From Candidatus Avimuribaculum pullicola (lineage in GTDB: Bacteria; Bacteroidota; Bacteroidia; Bacteroidales; Muribaculaceae), in NCBI GenBank assembly GCA_018716295.1, contig DVKC01000011.1, positions 1-64,000 of the forward strand: a stretch of DNA of 64,000 nt, written 5' to 3'. Below the pieces are notes generated by a model that saw nothing but the letters and a program-made list of their open reading frames with translations, ran no database searches and was not told the DNA's origin. Shown here in pieces: positions 7,959 to 16,575 of the stretch (position 1 is its first letter; every line of letters starts with the position of its first letter). The position numbers and the translations under genes are program-made.

Positions 7959-8756
7959 TTAAAAATTAAGACATAGCGACACCCCACCGCCGCCACCATA
8001 GAATGGCGTGAAGAACGGTTGCACATCGAGCGTCGAACGGTCGGCTATGACAATGTGCTTCTTGCCCTTGGCGACAATACCGTCAATCACATTCCACGCA
8101 TAAATCGCCACAGCACCGGCTATGGCTACGTTGCGCACCGTGGCACATTGATCGGCCTTGTCGGCGTTGCTACGGCGCACAGCCTCGTCGTGCGAAGAAT
8201 TGACCTTGGAATTATACGACGAGCGCATACACTCGGCGACGACAATAGTACCCACAAAAGCCGTCTCGGCAGCTATGAAAAAGATACCTTTCCCTTTACT
8301 TCCCTTTTGCAGTTGCGCCATACCAGGCACAAACACCGAAGGCGTGAAACCATAATCGTTTGTCACCCTCACCATGTCGAAATCGTATGTGGGATTTTTC
8401 GCCACCTGTGCCAACACGCTCACACGGTATTGCCCATTGGCGTATTCGCAATAGCGGTCGATGACACGGGCTTTCACCGTGAGATTGTCGCTGCCAGTCG
8501 ATGAAATCCTGCCATCGGCAGCGACAGTGACCTTCATGCGTATGCCCGACTCTTGCGAACGTGCTTCAATCACCTGCGCCACAGCTCGTTCGAGGGCTTC
8601 CTCCTCGGAGTATGCCATAGCCGATGCCGTCTTGATGTAGGAATACCGCAAGTCGTTGAAATACCCATCGACCCACGATGGCCGTTCTTGTGCCACGACG
8701 TGCCATGCCGACACGCCCACAAGTAGCAACAACGCCAGCAATCTGAACAGTTTCAT
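7959..8756 (-). CDS. LPP20-type exported protein with C-terminal membrane region
   Basis: A 265-residue protein with a cleavable signal peptide (ending HVVAQ, about residue 22), an LPP20/DUF-type alpha-beta region (about 25-130, with AMAYSEEEALERAVAQV and a beta-rich AKNPTYDF segment) and a C-terminal part with two hydrophobic helices (about 157-175 and 207-222) resembling the DUF5683-like PGMAQLQKGSKGKG motif, ending in a Gly-rich beta strand. Function is unknown; LPP20 proteins are envelope factors in several bacteria. It starts 5 bp after the stop of the upstream LPP20 lipoprotein gene, so they are co-transcribed and may act together. Confidence 0.6.
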   Translation of the reverse strand: MKLFRLLALLLLVGVSAWHVVAQERPSWVDGYFNDLRYSYIKTASAMAYSEEEALERAVAQVIEARSQESGIRMKVTVAADGRISSTGSDNLTVKARVIDRYCEYANGQYRVSVLAQVAKNPTYDFDMVRVTNDYGFTPSVFVPGMAQLQKGSKGKGIFFIAAETAFVGTIVVAECMRSSYNSKVNSSHDEAVRRSNADKADQCATVRNVAIAGAVAIYAWNVIDGIVAKGKKHIVIADRSTLDVQPFFTPFYGGGGGVSLCLNF

Positions 8757-8761
8757 GGCTA

Positions 8762-9352
8762 TTACTCTTCTTTATATTTCTTCAGGTCTTCGGCGAGCTT
8801 CTTGCGGAACTCCTCGGCACGGTTGCGAATGTCCTCCTTCTTGTTTTGCGACAAATTGTCGGCCACAGCATCGGCTATGTCTTGCTTGGCAATCTTGATG
8901 CCGATGTAGCACTCCACATTGCCCTTGGAATCGACACCCGAGAACCTCAGGCAGCAATGCGAGGTGTTGTTGACAATGCCCATGATGATGTTGTTGATGC
9001 CACCGATGGTCTGGTCGTCGATGTCAGTCCCCTCGTTTGAGCCGATGCTTTCAAAGAAACTCATCACCTCGCCCTCTACGGCATGCTGCATCTTCATGGC
9101 GATGAGGTCTTGCCCATTCTTGAGCGCGGTCATCTGCAATGCGCCCTTTTGCGAGGCAGGGCCCGATGCAATGCCGGTGGCGGCAAAATACTCATCGTCG
9201 TCATACACGGCACAAGGCAACTCAAACGTGCCACTCTCGAAAGGATTGGTGTACTTCTGCTCCGATTGAACAATCTGCTTGTTGCCGCCGCAACTCATCA
9301 TCAACACACAGGCACAAACGGAAACCAACGCATTAAATACTATAGTCTTCAT
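8762..9352 (-). CDS. LPP20-family lipoprotein
   Basis: A 196-residue lipoprotein: signal sequence with lipobox MMSCGG at about residues 18-23, then an LPP20-like domain (ATGIASGP, then a long helix with ALKNGQDLIAMKMQ) and a charged coiled C-terminus (KKEDIRNRAEEFRKKLAEDLKKYKEE region). The start at 9352 gives a textbook lipoprotein signal; the frame is open to 9598 but the extra residues look non-coding. It is the first gene of the envelope cluster reaching to 3999 and lies 385 nt downstream of the nearest promoter. Biochemical function is not known. Confidence 0.7.
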   Translation of the reverse strand: MKTIVFNALVSVCACVLMMSCGGNKQIVQSEQKYTNPFESGTFELPCAVYDDDEYFAATGIASGPASQKGALQMTALKNGQDLIAMKMQHAVEGEVMSFFESIGSNEGTDIDDQTIGGINNIIMGIVNNTSHCCLRFSGVDSKGNVECYIGIKIAKQDIADAVADNLSQNKKEDIRNRAEEFRKKLAEDLKKYKEE

Positions 9353-9742
9353 AATAAAAAATTTTATGTGTCTGCGGTTCCCGTGGGCAGACTTGGTTTT
9401 ATAATAGCATTCAATTACACACATAAAAAAAGCGCGGGAACCTGTACCTGTTACTCGTCCCACACTTTGAGGCCTTCGCATTGCCCTTCCTGCCGGAACG
9501 AGCAACGCAGAAGCCCACGCTGATATGTGTGTATATATACTCCCCTTGCAAGCAGACACACCGCCGCAAGGGGAGGGTACAACATACCCCGTAAACATCT
9601 ACTGTTGCTTGGTTCTCTGACAGGAATGTGAAAGTTGCGAAGTTTCAAAGTGTCAAGAACAAAACGTCAAGTAAACGTCTTTCCTTATATGTCCGCCAAC
9701 CCCGCCCAGCCCTAACGAGGCTTCCGCAATGGGTGGCATTTG
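9353..9742 (-). ncRNA. Long structured leader of the LPP20 lipoprotein cluster (candidate)
   Basis: A canonical promoter at 9743-9774 would start RNA near 9737, leaving about 385 nt of untranslated leader before the first gene. The leader can form a perfect 10-bp hairpin (9540-9549 with 9566-9575, CTCCCCTTGC) and an 8-bp pair close to the start codon (9376-9383 with 9435-9442). No convincing ORF is seen. It could be a cis-regulatory leader or a separate small RNA. The rest of the gap to 9988 holds only AT-rich DNA and a short palindrome at 9893-9907. Confidence 0.35.
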
Positions 9743-9774
9743 CAAATATATACTATTAAATTTTAAAATGCAAA
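9743..9774 (-). promoter_or_regulatory. Promoter of the LPP20 lipoprotein cluster
   Basis: Minus-strand TATATTTG (9743-9750) and TTTG (9771-9774) are separated by 20 bp, matching the Bacteroides -7/-33 pattern. It reads toward the gene at 9352. Confidence 0.6.
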
Positions 9775-9988
9775 ATTTATTTTTTCATTTTTCATCGGGC
9801 AAATTAACCAGAATCGCTAACCAGCATCCCCCCTCTCGCTCGCTATAGGTGCATTTTTCCGCATTCTGTTGATTAAATATGTAATGCCGAGCGGCTTGGC
9901 TACACAGTTGCTTCTTCAGGGAACTTATACCCTGTAATCCTTTATCATAACTGATGTCAAGCCACCAAGGACAATGCCGGAAAAATGA

Positions 9989-10978
9989 TTAGTTGCCGAG
10001 GAAGAGGAGTTCGGAACCACCGGGGCCGACGGTGAGCGTCACTTGCGCTCCCTCTATCATGGGATAATTGTCGTCGGTGTGACCGACAGGGAAGCCGTAG
10101 GCAACGGGAAAATCATAATCCTTGACAATGCTCTGCACCATGTCATAGACATGTGGGAAATCGAGGGTATATTTCACGTCGCTGAACGAGCCAACAATCA
10201 AACCTTTTATGCGGTCGAAAGTGCCATTGATTTTCAATGTGTAAAACAGGCGGTTCAAGCGTTCGAGCGACTCACCCACATCTTCCACGAAAAGTATCAC
10301 ATCGCGGTCGGCATAGTGGTCGAGCATGTCGATGCGCGATGCCGTGAAGCTGTTCAGCAAAGCCAAGTTGCCACCAAGCAATATCCCGCTTGCCTGTCCT
10401 TGACGGTTGCGTGCATCGGCAGCAACTTTATAATGCGGCAGCCCGCCAGCGAGGATATTGCGCAACGTTCGGCTGCACGAGTCGGCACCATCAAACTTGT
10501 CGATATGCTCGCACATAGGCGCATGCAGACTCATCACCCCCTGTGAAGTGATAGCACCATGCATTGCCGTAATGTCGCTGTAACCCACTATCCACTTGGG
10601 ATATCGGGCAAAGATGCCGAGATCCATCTCGCACAATTCCTGCACCGAGCCATATCCACCACGGGTGCATATTATTGCCTTGATTTCGGGATTAGTAAGT
10701 GCTTCCACCAAGTCGCTCTTGCGCTCCTCGATAGTACCCGAGAACGACACATTCTTACCCAAAGCGTGGCGACCAAGCACTGGTTCATAGCCCCATTGCT
10801 TAAGCACCTCGCAAGCACCCATCACATAACTTTCCTTGCAAGCACTTGCCGGACTGATAATTGCCACCTTGTCGCCAGGCTTCAACGCATCGGGCTTCAC
10901 AAGCCCTTGTGCAAACGCCACACTGCCCGCAACCAACAAAGTAACGGCGAGCAATATAAATTTCCTCATTCTCATCAT
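9989..10978 (-). CDS. ldcA: LD-carboxypeptidase (peptidase family S66), exported
   Basis: This 329-residue serine peptidase is expected to cleave the L,D bond of tetrapeptide stems in murein recycling or trimming. The catalytic triad of S66 enzymes is visible: Ser134 in VGYSDIT, Glu232 in FVEDVGE and His300 in GFPVGH, with spacing close to the Pseudomonas enzyme; the TRGGYGS turn at 105-111 is also conserved. Unlike cytosolic LdcA it has a signal peptide (cleavage after SVAFA, about residue 23), as many Bacteroidota homologues do, so it probably acts in the periplasm. It stands alone behind a canonical promoter at 11007-11037. Confidence 0.9.
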   Translation of the reverse strand: MMRMRKFILLAVTLLVAGSVAFAQGLVKPDALKPGDKVAIISPASACKESYVMGACEVLKQWGYEPVLGRHALGKNVSFSGTIEERKSDLVEALTNPEIKAIICTRGGYGSVQELCEMDLGIFARYPKWIVGYSDITAMHGAITSQGVMSLHAPMCEHIDKFDGADSCSRTLRNILAGGLPHYKVAADARNRQGQASGILLGGNLALLNSFTASRIDMLDHYADRDVILFVEDVGESLERLNRLFYTLKINGTFDRIKGLIVGSFSDVKYTLDFPHVYDMVQSIVKDYDFPVAYGFPVGHTDDNYPMIEGAQVTLTVGPGGSELLFLGN

Positions 10979-11006
10979 TTCGATTCGCTGTAATTAATAA
11001 CTTTGG

Positions 11007-11037
11007 CAAAAGTAATCAATTCCAGCCGACCCTCAAA
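11007..11037 (-). promoter_or_regulatory. Promoter of the LD-carboxypeptidase gene
   Basis: Minus-strand TACTTTTG (11007-11014) with TTTG (11034-11037) at the optimal 19-bp spacing. It lies about 29 bp before the start codon. Confidence 0.7.
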
Positions 11038-11051
11038 GCATATAGTCAAAT

Positions 11052-11825
11052 TCAGATTTCTTGCAGTTCATCGGGCTCAGTCGCTGCGCTGTCGGCTGGC
11101 TCGGCCTCGTCGATGGGAATTGTGCGCAGCCGCCCAAGGTGATACGACTTTATTTCGGCCACCGAACCATCATAATAGACCCTGCCCGGGCCGCTACCCT
11201 TGGTTACGAGTTTGCCGCCATCGACAAAACACCGCACGGCACCTGTGCCCAATATCATGCAATCAACATCGGTCGCACACAACTCCTCGGCATCAACCAA
11301 TCCCGTGCCGGTACAACGCAAATTAGCCTTGTCGCATAGGCCGCCAATGGTGATTGTGCCGCTGCCAGTGAATATCTTAGCTTCCACCTCGGGGGCCACC
11401 ACGTCGCGGGCGATGATAGTGCCATTGTCGGTCAGCTTGAACTTCACTTTTTCGTCCGACTTGATACTACCGACAATAACGGTGCTGTCGGCCTTATTCT
11501 CAATCTCTTTTATCGAACTTGAATATATGGTTACATGTGGCATAGGACTTTCCGACATGACACGTTCGGTTGACACCTGCACAGTGAGCGTATGCCGCTT
11601 GTTGGTGAACATCAACGACCGCATATCGTGTGGCGAAGCCATAAAAACGGCCATTCCAGCCGAATCGGCATTGCAACGGTAAGTGACATTCAGATTGTCG
11701 GAAATACGCAATTTTTCAAAGTCGCCGACATTTATTTCATACAATCGCACCCCGTCGTCATCTTGCGCCTGCAAAGCAGCACATACCGACACTGCAATAC
11801 ATATCAATAGTAAAAATCGTTTCAT
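11052..11825 (-). CDS. GIN-domain (DUF2807) exported protein
   Basis: A 257-residue protein with a signal peptide (cleavage after LQAQ, about residue 21) and a head-GIN/DUF2807 domain: repeated short beta strands with Gly-rich turns (FTGSGTITIGG, CTGTGLVDAEE, LGTGAVRC, TKGSGPGRVYYDG) that form a right-handed beta-solenoid. The family is common and abundant in Bacteroidota; a role as envelope adhesin is proposed but not established. The tail (about 230-257) is acidic and may be disordered. It lies 23 bp after the dusB stop, so the two are probably co-transcribed. Confidence 0.8.
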   Translation of the reverse strand: MKRFLLLICIAVSVCAALQAQDDDGVRLYEINVGDFEKLRISDNLNVTYRCNADSAGMAVFMASPHDMRSLMFTNKRHTLTVQVSTERVMSESPMPHVTIYSSSIKEIENKADSTVIVGSIKSDEKVKFKLTDNGTIIARDVVAPEVEAKIFTGSGTITIGGLCDKANLRCTGTGLVDAEELCATDVDCMILGTGAVRCFVDGGKLVTKGSGPGRVYYDGSVAEIKSYHLGRLRTIPIDEAEPADSAATEPDELQEI

Positions 11826-11848
11826 GACACACTATATGGTATTATATT

Positions 11849-12844
11849 TCACTGACTATCCTGTTGCAAATATTTCTCTTCTATGAAGTTCAATATCGAG
11901 TCGAGTTCCGCATAGGTATCGGCGCGAAGCATGGCTATGCGCGTTTCGCGGAAGTTTGGAATTCCCTTCAGCAACGGGGTGGCGGCAAGGTGGCGGCGTA
12001 TGTGCAGAATGCCACGATACTCGTCGATGCGGTCGATGCTCTCGCGTATCTGCCGTCGCAACAACTTCATCTTCTCGGCTGCGGGAATTGCCAACTGCTC
12101 CCCACCATGCTGCATGTAATGCTTGATTTCCCTGAAAATCCATGGTGCGCCAATCGATGCACGGCCCACCATCACGCCATCCACACCATAACGGTCGAAA
12201 TGCTCCACGACAGCTTGCGGCGTGGTGATATCGCCGTTACCAATGATGGGAATGGTTATGCGCGGGTTGTTTTTCACCTCGCCTATCAAAGTCCAGTCGG
12301 CGTGGCCGGTGTACATCTGGCTGCGTGTTCGCCCGTGTATCGTCAATGCCTGTATGCCACAATCTTGCAACTGCTCGGCGAGCGTAGTGATGATTTTGTT
12401 CTCGCAGTCCCAGCCGAGGCGCGTCTTCACGGTGACAGGTATCTTAACGGCGTTGACCACGGCACGGGTTATGTCGAGCAACAGTGGCACATTGCGCAAC
12501 ATGCCACTCCCCGCGCCTTTCGATGCCACCTTTTTCACGGGGCAGCCAAAGTTAATATCCAGCACGTCGGGCTGTGCCGCTTCGGCAATGCGTGCGGCTT
12601 CTACCATCGAATCTATGTCGCGGCCGTAAATCTGTATTGCAGCCGGTCGTTCGGCTGGATTGATATACAATTTGCGCGTAGTGCTGTCGATATTGCGAAT
12701 CAATGCATCGGCCGATACAAACTCGGTATAAACCATGTCGGCCCCTTCCTCGCGGCATATCAGCCTGAAAGAGCGGTCGGTGACATCTTCCATCGGAGCC
12801 AGCAGCACCGGTCGATCACCCAAGTCTATGTTTCCTATCTTCAT
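11849..12844 (-). CDS. dusB: tRNA-dihydrouridine synthase
   Basis: A 331-residue flavoenzyme reducing uridine to dihydrouridine in the tRNA D-loop. The TIM barrel shows the Dus signatures: LLAPMEDVTD (about 14-23), the catalytic Cys in INFGCPVKKV (about 98-107), the FMN-phosphate region IIGNGDI (about 195-205) and VDGVMVGRASIGAPWIF. Length and motifs fit DusB. The promoter -7 box lies only 7 nt from the ATG, suggesting a leaderless transcript. Confidence 0.95.
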   Translation of the reverse strand: MKIGNIDLGDRPVLLAPMEDVTDRSFRLICREEGADMVYTEFVSADALIRNIDSTTRKLYINPAERPAAIQIYGRDIDSMVEAARIAEAAQPDVLDINFGCPVKKVASKGAGSGMLRNVPLLLDITRAVVNAVKIPVTVKTRLGWDCENKIITTLAEQLQDCGIQALTIHGRTRSQMYTGHADWTLIGEVKNNPRITIPIIGNGDITTPQAVVEHFDRYGVDGVMVGRASIGAPWIFREIKHYMQHGGEQLAIPAAEKMKLLRRQIRESIDRIDEYRGILHIRRHLAATPLLKGIPNFRETRIAMLRADTYAELDSILNFIEEKYLQQDSQ

Positions 12845-12851
12845 TGTATTG

Positions 12852-12859
12852 CAAAATTA
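12852..12859 (-). promoter_or_regulatory. -7 promoter box of dusB
   Basis: Minus-strand TAATTTTG matches TAnnTTTG and ends 7 nt before the dusB ATG, implying that transcription starts at or next to the start codon. No clear -33 TTTG is seen at the optimal spacing. Confidence 0.5.
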
Positions 12860-12962
12860 GCCCAAATATGCGTGATAGAAAAATAGTGCTACTATTTGTA
12901 ATAATATTTCGGAAAAATAGAACGTTATCACACGCACTTTAAGAGTTTTTAAGCCTTCGGTA

Positions 12963-12993
12963 TTTGCCATGTTGCAGATTATGCCTACCTTTG
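12963..12993 (+). promoter_or_regulatory. Promoter of metK
   Basis: TTTG (12963-12966) and TACCTTTG (12986-12993) are separated by exactly 19 bp. Transcription should start near 13000, giving a leader of about 165-175 nt. Confidence 0.75.
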
Positions 12994-12999
12994 CAGCCT

Positions 13000-13161
13000 C
13001 AAAAAAAAATAGATGTTTAACAACTTGTGGAAAAATTTGGCTGCTTGCAACCACACAAAAAAATGCTAAAACGCTAAAACCCTGCCCTGTTGAATATTCA
13101 CATTTCAACGTCAACACCACACATGGCATAAAAGTCGTTTAGCATTTTTCCACAGCAAAAA
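13000..13161 (+). promoter_or_regulatory. metK 5' leader with two mutually exclusive long pairings (candidate riboregulator)
   Basis: The segment 13138-13154, next to the metK start, can pair in two incompatible ways. TTTAGCATTTTT (13138-13149) is perfectly complementary to 13059-13070, and ATTTTTCCACA (13144-13154) is perfectly complementary to 13026-13036. The shared bases 13144-13149 cannot be in both stems. A smaller GTTGAA/TTCAAC hairpin (13089-13094 with 13104-13109) lies inside. This layout resembles a riboswitch expression platform, fitting control of SAM synthesis, but I recognise no known SAM-riboswitch consensus. Confidence 0.45.
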
Positions 13162-13173
13162 ATGTTTGGAAAA

Positions 13174-14466
13174 ATGAATTACTTGTTTACGTCCGAATCA
13201 GTTTCGGAGGGCCATCCCGACAAGGTGGCCGACCAAATCAGCGATGCCGTCCTTGACCAGTTCCTCGCCTACGACCCAGCCTCGAAAGTTGCTTGCGAAA
13301 CTCTTGTCACCACTGGGCAAGTGGTAATTGCCGGCGAAGTAAAATCGAATGCTTACATCGACCTGATGGATGTCACTCGCGGTGTAATCAACCGCATCGG
13401 TTACAACCGCAGCGAATACAAGTTCGATGCCGATGCTTGCGGAGTGCTCTCGGCACTGCACGAGCAGTCGCAAGACATCAACCGTGGCGTAGAGCGCAGC
13501 AACCCCGAGGAGCAAGGTGCAGGCGACCAAGGCATGATGTTCGGTTACGCATGCAACGAAACCGACAATTACATGCCATTGACTCTCGACCTGTCGCACA
13601 TGCTGCTGCACGAACTGGCCGAAATACGCCGCGAAGGTAAAATGATGCCATACTTGCGCCCCGATGCCAAGAGCCAAGTAACCGTGGAATACGGCGAAGA
13701 CCGCAAACCAGTGAGAATACACACAATCGTTGTCAGCACTCAGCACGACGAATTCATTCTCCCCGCCGACAACACGCCCGAAGCACAAGATGCTGCCGAC
13801 AAAGCCATGCACGACCGCATACTGGCCGACGTGCGCGACATATTGCTGCCGCGAGCCATTGCAAAACTCCCCGAACGAGTTCGTGCACTCTTCGACGATA
13901 AGCTGATTTTGCTCGTAAACCCCACTGGGAAATTTGTAATCGGAGGCCCTCACGGCGACACAGGCCTTACCGGGCGCAAAATCATCGTTGACACCTACGG
14001 CGGCCGAGGCGCACACGGTGGTGGGGCATTCTCGGGCAAAGATCCATCGAAAGTTGACCGCTCGGCAGCGTATGCCGTGCGCCACATCGCCAAGAACGCC
14101 GTAGCTGCCGGCATTGCCGACGAAATGCTCGTGCAAGTAGCCTACGCCATAGGCAAAGCCGAGCCAGTGAGCCTGTACGTGAGCACTTTCGGCACAAAAC
14201 ATGTACCATTCACCGATGCCGAGATTGCCGAAAAGTTTACCCGCATATTCGACCTGCGCCCGAGTTCGATAGTACGCGACTTGAAATTGCTAAACCCGAT
14301 ATATGAGGAAACTGCCGCATACGGCCACGTAGGCCGCGAGCCTCGCACCGTGGAGAAATATTTCCACTCAAAGTATGAGGGCGACAAAACAGTCACAGTC
14401 GAATTATTCACATGGGAAAAACTCGACTACGTGACCCGCTTGAAACAAGAATTCGGCTTGGCATAA
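13174..14466 (+). CDS. metK: S-adenosylmethionine synthetase
   Basis: A 430-residue enzyme making SAM from ATP and methionine. It has the usual N-terminus ([15 protein letters not shown]), the ATP-loop hexapeptide region GAGDQG (about residues 112-117), and the P-loop-like [10 protein letters not shown] (about 283-292); sequence and length fit bacterial MetK of the Bacteroidota type. The start at 13174 matches family N-termini; an in-frame ATG at 13162 would add four residues. It is monocistronic, with its own promoter, a complex leader and a bidirectional terminator. Confidence 0.97.
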   Translation: MNYLFTSESVSEGHPDKVADQISDAVLDQFLAYDPASKVACETLVTTGQVVIAGEVKSNAYIDLMDVTRGVINRIGYNRSEYKFDADACGVLSALHEQSQDINRGVERSNPEEQGAGDQGMMFGYACNETDNYMPLTLDLSHMLLHELAEIRREGKMMPYLRPDAKSQVTVEYGEDRKPVRIHTIVVSTQHDEFILPADNTPEAQDAADKAMHDRILADVRDILLPRAIAKLPERVRALFDDKLILLVNPTGKFVIGGPHGDTGLTGRKIIVDTYGGRGAHGGGAFSGKDPSKVDRSAAYAVRHIAKNAVAAGIADEMLVQVAYAIGKAEPVSLYVSTFGTKHVPFTDAEIAEKFTRIFDLRPSSIVRDLKLLNPIYEETAAYGHVGREPRTVEKYFHSKYEGDKTVTVELFTWEKLDYVTRLKQEFGLA

Positions 14467-14488
14467 TCACACTCTTAACAGCAAGAAA

Positions 14489-14521
14489 CAATGGCGCACG
14501 GTACGAAACCATGCGCCATTG
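14489..14521. terminator. Bidirectional terminator between metK and the TPM operon
   Basis: Hairpin with a 10-bp perfect stem CAATGGCGCA (14489-14498) and TGCGCCATTG (14512-14521), extended inward by GG/CC after one mismatch, in the 77-bp gap between convergent genes. Confidence 0.7.
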
Positions 14522-14543
14522 CTGTATCATAAAACCACGGCAA

Positions 14544-15368
14544 TTACCACGAGCCGCCAGCGCCGCCTCCGCCGAAGCTTCCACCTCCGAAACCTCCGAA
14601 GCCGCCGCCACCAAAGCCGCCAGAACTCCCGCTACCACGGTATGCACCACCGCCAATATGGCCAAATGGCAATCCGCCGAGGAATATACCTCCAGGGCCA
14701 AACGTGCCAGTGCCACCGCCAAGACTGTCGCCACCGTTGCGACCGCCGCCCGACTTGCGCGACGCCATAGCAATAACGAAGAACAGGAACAATGCACCGA
14801 ACAGAGCTATCAACCCTGTGACAAATCCGCCGCCTTCTTCCTCGTAGCGTTCCTTGCTATACTCGCCAGCAACAATCGGGCATACAACGCCCACTGCAGC
14901 CACTATGCCGCCAAAGTAGTCGTTCTGCTTGAAATGGGGTATCATCTCGCGTTCGACAATCATCTTGCACGTAGCATCGGGCAACGCTCCTTCCAGTCCA
15001 TAACCAGTGGCGATGAACGCCTGCCCGCGCTCGCGAGCAGTCTTGGGCTTTACCAATATCACCACGCCGTTGTTGTCCTCGGCTGTTCCCACTTGCCATT
15101 GCTCGCCTATCTCGTAGGCCATTTCGGCTGGATCCATGCCACCAAGGTCAGGAACAATGACAACGGCCACTTGGTTGCTCGTACGGCGGTCAAACCTCGC
15201 AAGCGAGTCTTCGAGCCAACTCACCTGCTGCGGTGTCAATATTCCCGCAAGATCGTTGACCAGTCGGGGCGGGTCGGGGCGAGTCGGCACTTGTGCCATC
15301 ACTGCCACGACAAGCATCACGGCTGCCAACACAGCCACAATCCTATTACTCGGCATACGAAATTTCAT
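14544..15368 (-). CDS. TPM-domain membrane protein (YgcG family)
   Basis: A 274-residue protein with an N-terminal signal/anchor, a TPM domain (about 35-165: LVNDLAGILTPQQ, QVAVVIVPDL, GVVILVKPK, FIATGYGLEG), one transmembrane helix (about 187-205) and a long Gly/Ser-rich tail (about 208-274). This is the standard YgcG architecture. Several TPM proteins have been described as phosphatases or as membrane-complex assembly factors, but the role here is not established. It overlaps the upstream TPM gene by 23 nt and follows LemA, a conserved operon in Bacteroidota. Confidence 0.85.
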   Translation of the reverse strand: MKFRMPSNRIVAVLAAVMLVVAVMAQVPTRPDPPRLVNDLAGILTPQQVSWLEDSLARFDRRTSNQVAVVIVPDLGGMDPAEMAYEIGEQWQVGTAEDNNGVVILVKPKTARERGQAFIATGYGLEGALPDATCKMIVEREMIPHFKQNDYFGGIVAAVGVVCPIVAGEYSKERYEEEGGGFVTGLIALFGALFLFFVIAMASRKSGGGRNGGDSLGGGTGTFGPGGIFLGGLPFGHIGGGAYRGSGSSGGFGGGGFGGFGGGSFGGGGAGGSW

Positions 15369-15786
15369 CGCTTTGCTCGTTTACATCATCTTTTTCCCAA
15401 GGGAAATAAGACGACAAACTTTCACCAATCTGACTTATCACCTTGCACAAGCCGCCTACGGGGTCGCCCTGGCGCAGATGTGCGGCAAGTGTGTCTTTCT
15501 CCTCGTTCCAGAAGCCAGTGCCGACACGCTCGTTGATACCGCTGTCGCCAATGATGGCAAACACATGCGAGTCGTATGCCACATACACCAGCACGGCGTT
15601 GCGCTGCCGGGTTTCATACATCTTCAACTCGTTGAAAACCTCAATGGCGCGCCGATATGGGTCGGCCAACTTGCACTGTGGCTCGACATGCACCCTTATT
15701 TCGCCCGACGTGCGCTTCTCGGCGGCAACTATTGCATCTACAATCTTCTTCTGCCCCTCCTCGGGTATGAAATCGCTCAGAGCCAT
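15346..15786 (-). CDS. Short TPM-domain protein
   Basis: A 146-residue protein with a TPM domain alone (EEGQKKIVDAIVAAEKRTSGEIRVHVEP, NAVLVYVAYDSHVFAIIGDSGI) and no signal or anchor. It lies between LemA (12 bp gap) and the longer TPM membrane protein (23-nt overlap). The three-gene LemA-TPM-TPM unit is conserved and is thought to form an inner-membrane complex; the exact task is unknown. Confidence 0.85.
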   Translation of the reverse strand: MALSDFIPEEGQKKIVDAIVAAEKRTSGEIRVHVEPQCKLADPYRRAIEVFNELKMYETRQRNAVLVYVAYDSHVFAIIGDSGINERVGTGFWNEEKDTLAAHLRQGDPVGGLCKVISQIGESLSSYFPWEKDDVNEQSDEISYAE

Positions 15787-15798
15787 GAGTCGCCTTCG

Positions 15799-16392
15799 TT
15801 AAAATTCCACCTTTGGAGCTTGCTCGGCACCAGCTGCAGCCTCGAAATATGGCTTGGTATCAAACCCGAAAATCATTGCCGCAATGTTGCCGGGGAATTT
15901 GCGCACCGACACGTTGTAGGCCCTCACCGTTTCATTGAACTTCTTGCGTTCCACAGCGATGCGATTTTCAGTACCTTCAAGCTGGGCTTGCAACTGCAAG
16001 AATTGTTCATTGGCTTTAAGTTCGGGATAATTCTCGCTCACGGCAAGCAGACGGCCAAGTGCCGCACCAAGTTCACCCTGTGCTTCTTGGAAACGGTTGA
16101 GGCTCTCGGCATCGATTTTGTCGGGATCGACGGTGATTTGTGTGGCACGTGCGCGGGCATTCACAACGCCTTCGAGCGTTTCCTGCTCGTGTGTTGCATA
16201 CCCTTTGACCGTGGCGACAAGGTTTGGAATAAGGTCGGCACGACGTTGGTACACGTTTTCAACTTGCGACCAAGCACTGGCCACATTCTCTTCTTGGGTA
16301 ACAAACGAATTGCGCAGTCCTGCGACCCATACGCCCACAAGAACCACGACAGCAATCACTGCAATGGCAGCAATCAAGCATCCTTTTTTCAT
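15799..16392 (-). CDS. lemA: LemA family protein
   Basis: A 197-residue inner-membrane protein with an N-terminal transmembrane helix (about 7-27) and a LemA helical-bundle domain (SAWSQVENVYQRRADLIPNLVATVKGYA, and the NELKANEQFLQLQAQLEGTENRIAVERKKFNETV region near 130-160). The ATG at 16392 is chosen over a TTG at 16401. It heads the LemA-TPM-TPM operon. Exact molecular function is unresolved in the family. Confidence 0.92.
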   Translation of the reverse strand: MKKGCLIAAIAVIAVVVLVGVWVAGLRNSFVTQEENVASAWSQVENVYQRRADLIPNLVATVKGYATHEQETLEGVVNARARATQITVDPDKIDAESLNRFQEAQGELGAALGRLLAVSENYPELKANEQFLQLQAQLEGTENRIAVERKKFNETVRAYNVSVRKFPGNIAAMIFGFDTKPYFEAAAGAEQAPKVEF

Positions 16393-16575
16393 AATAGTCA
16401 ATTGAAAATTTGTATTTTAACAAGATACAAATATCATGCCCGAGATTGCCCCACTGCCACACCACCCAAACTTAGTGTTAAGCATATCCATGTAACTTTA
16501 TATCTAAAAACCGATTTGAACTGAAAGAGTGGTAATCTGAAAATATATTTTGTACATTTGCAACGTAGGCATCAA

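Noticed and set aside
9353-9598. N-terminal extension of the LPP20 lipoprotein to 9598
   Set aside because: The lipoprotein signal at 9352 would be internal, and the added residues resemble untranslated leader.
13026-13154. DnaA boxes in the metK leader
   Set aside because: TGTGGAAAA (13026-13034) and TTTTCCACA (13146-13154) each differ by one base from the DnaA box. Only two occur, and they are better explained as the two sides of an RNA stem.
13000-13161. Known SAM riboswitch before metK
   Set aside because: The leader lacks the GG/CTCTTATC-type core of SAM-I and the compact pseudoknot of SAM-II as I know them, so it is reported only as an unassigned structured leader.
14412-15536. Plus-strand frames opposite the TPM genes
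   Set aside because: Ala/Thr/Arg-rich translation complementary to the Gly-rich tail of the TPM protein; no start signal or family.
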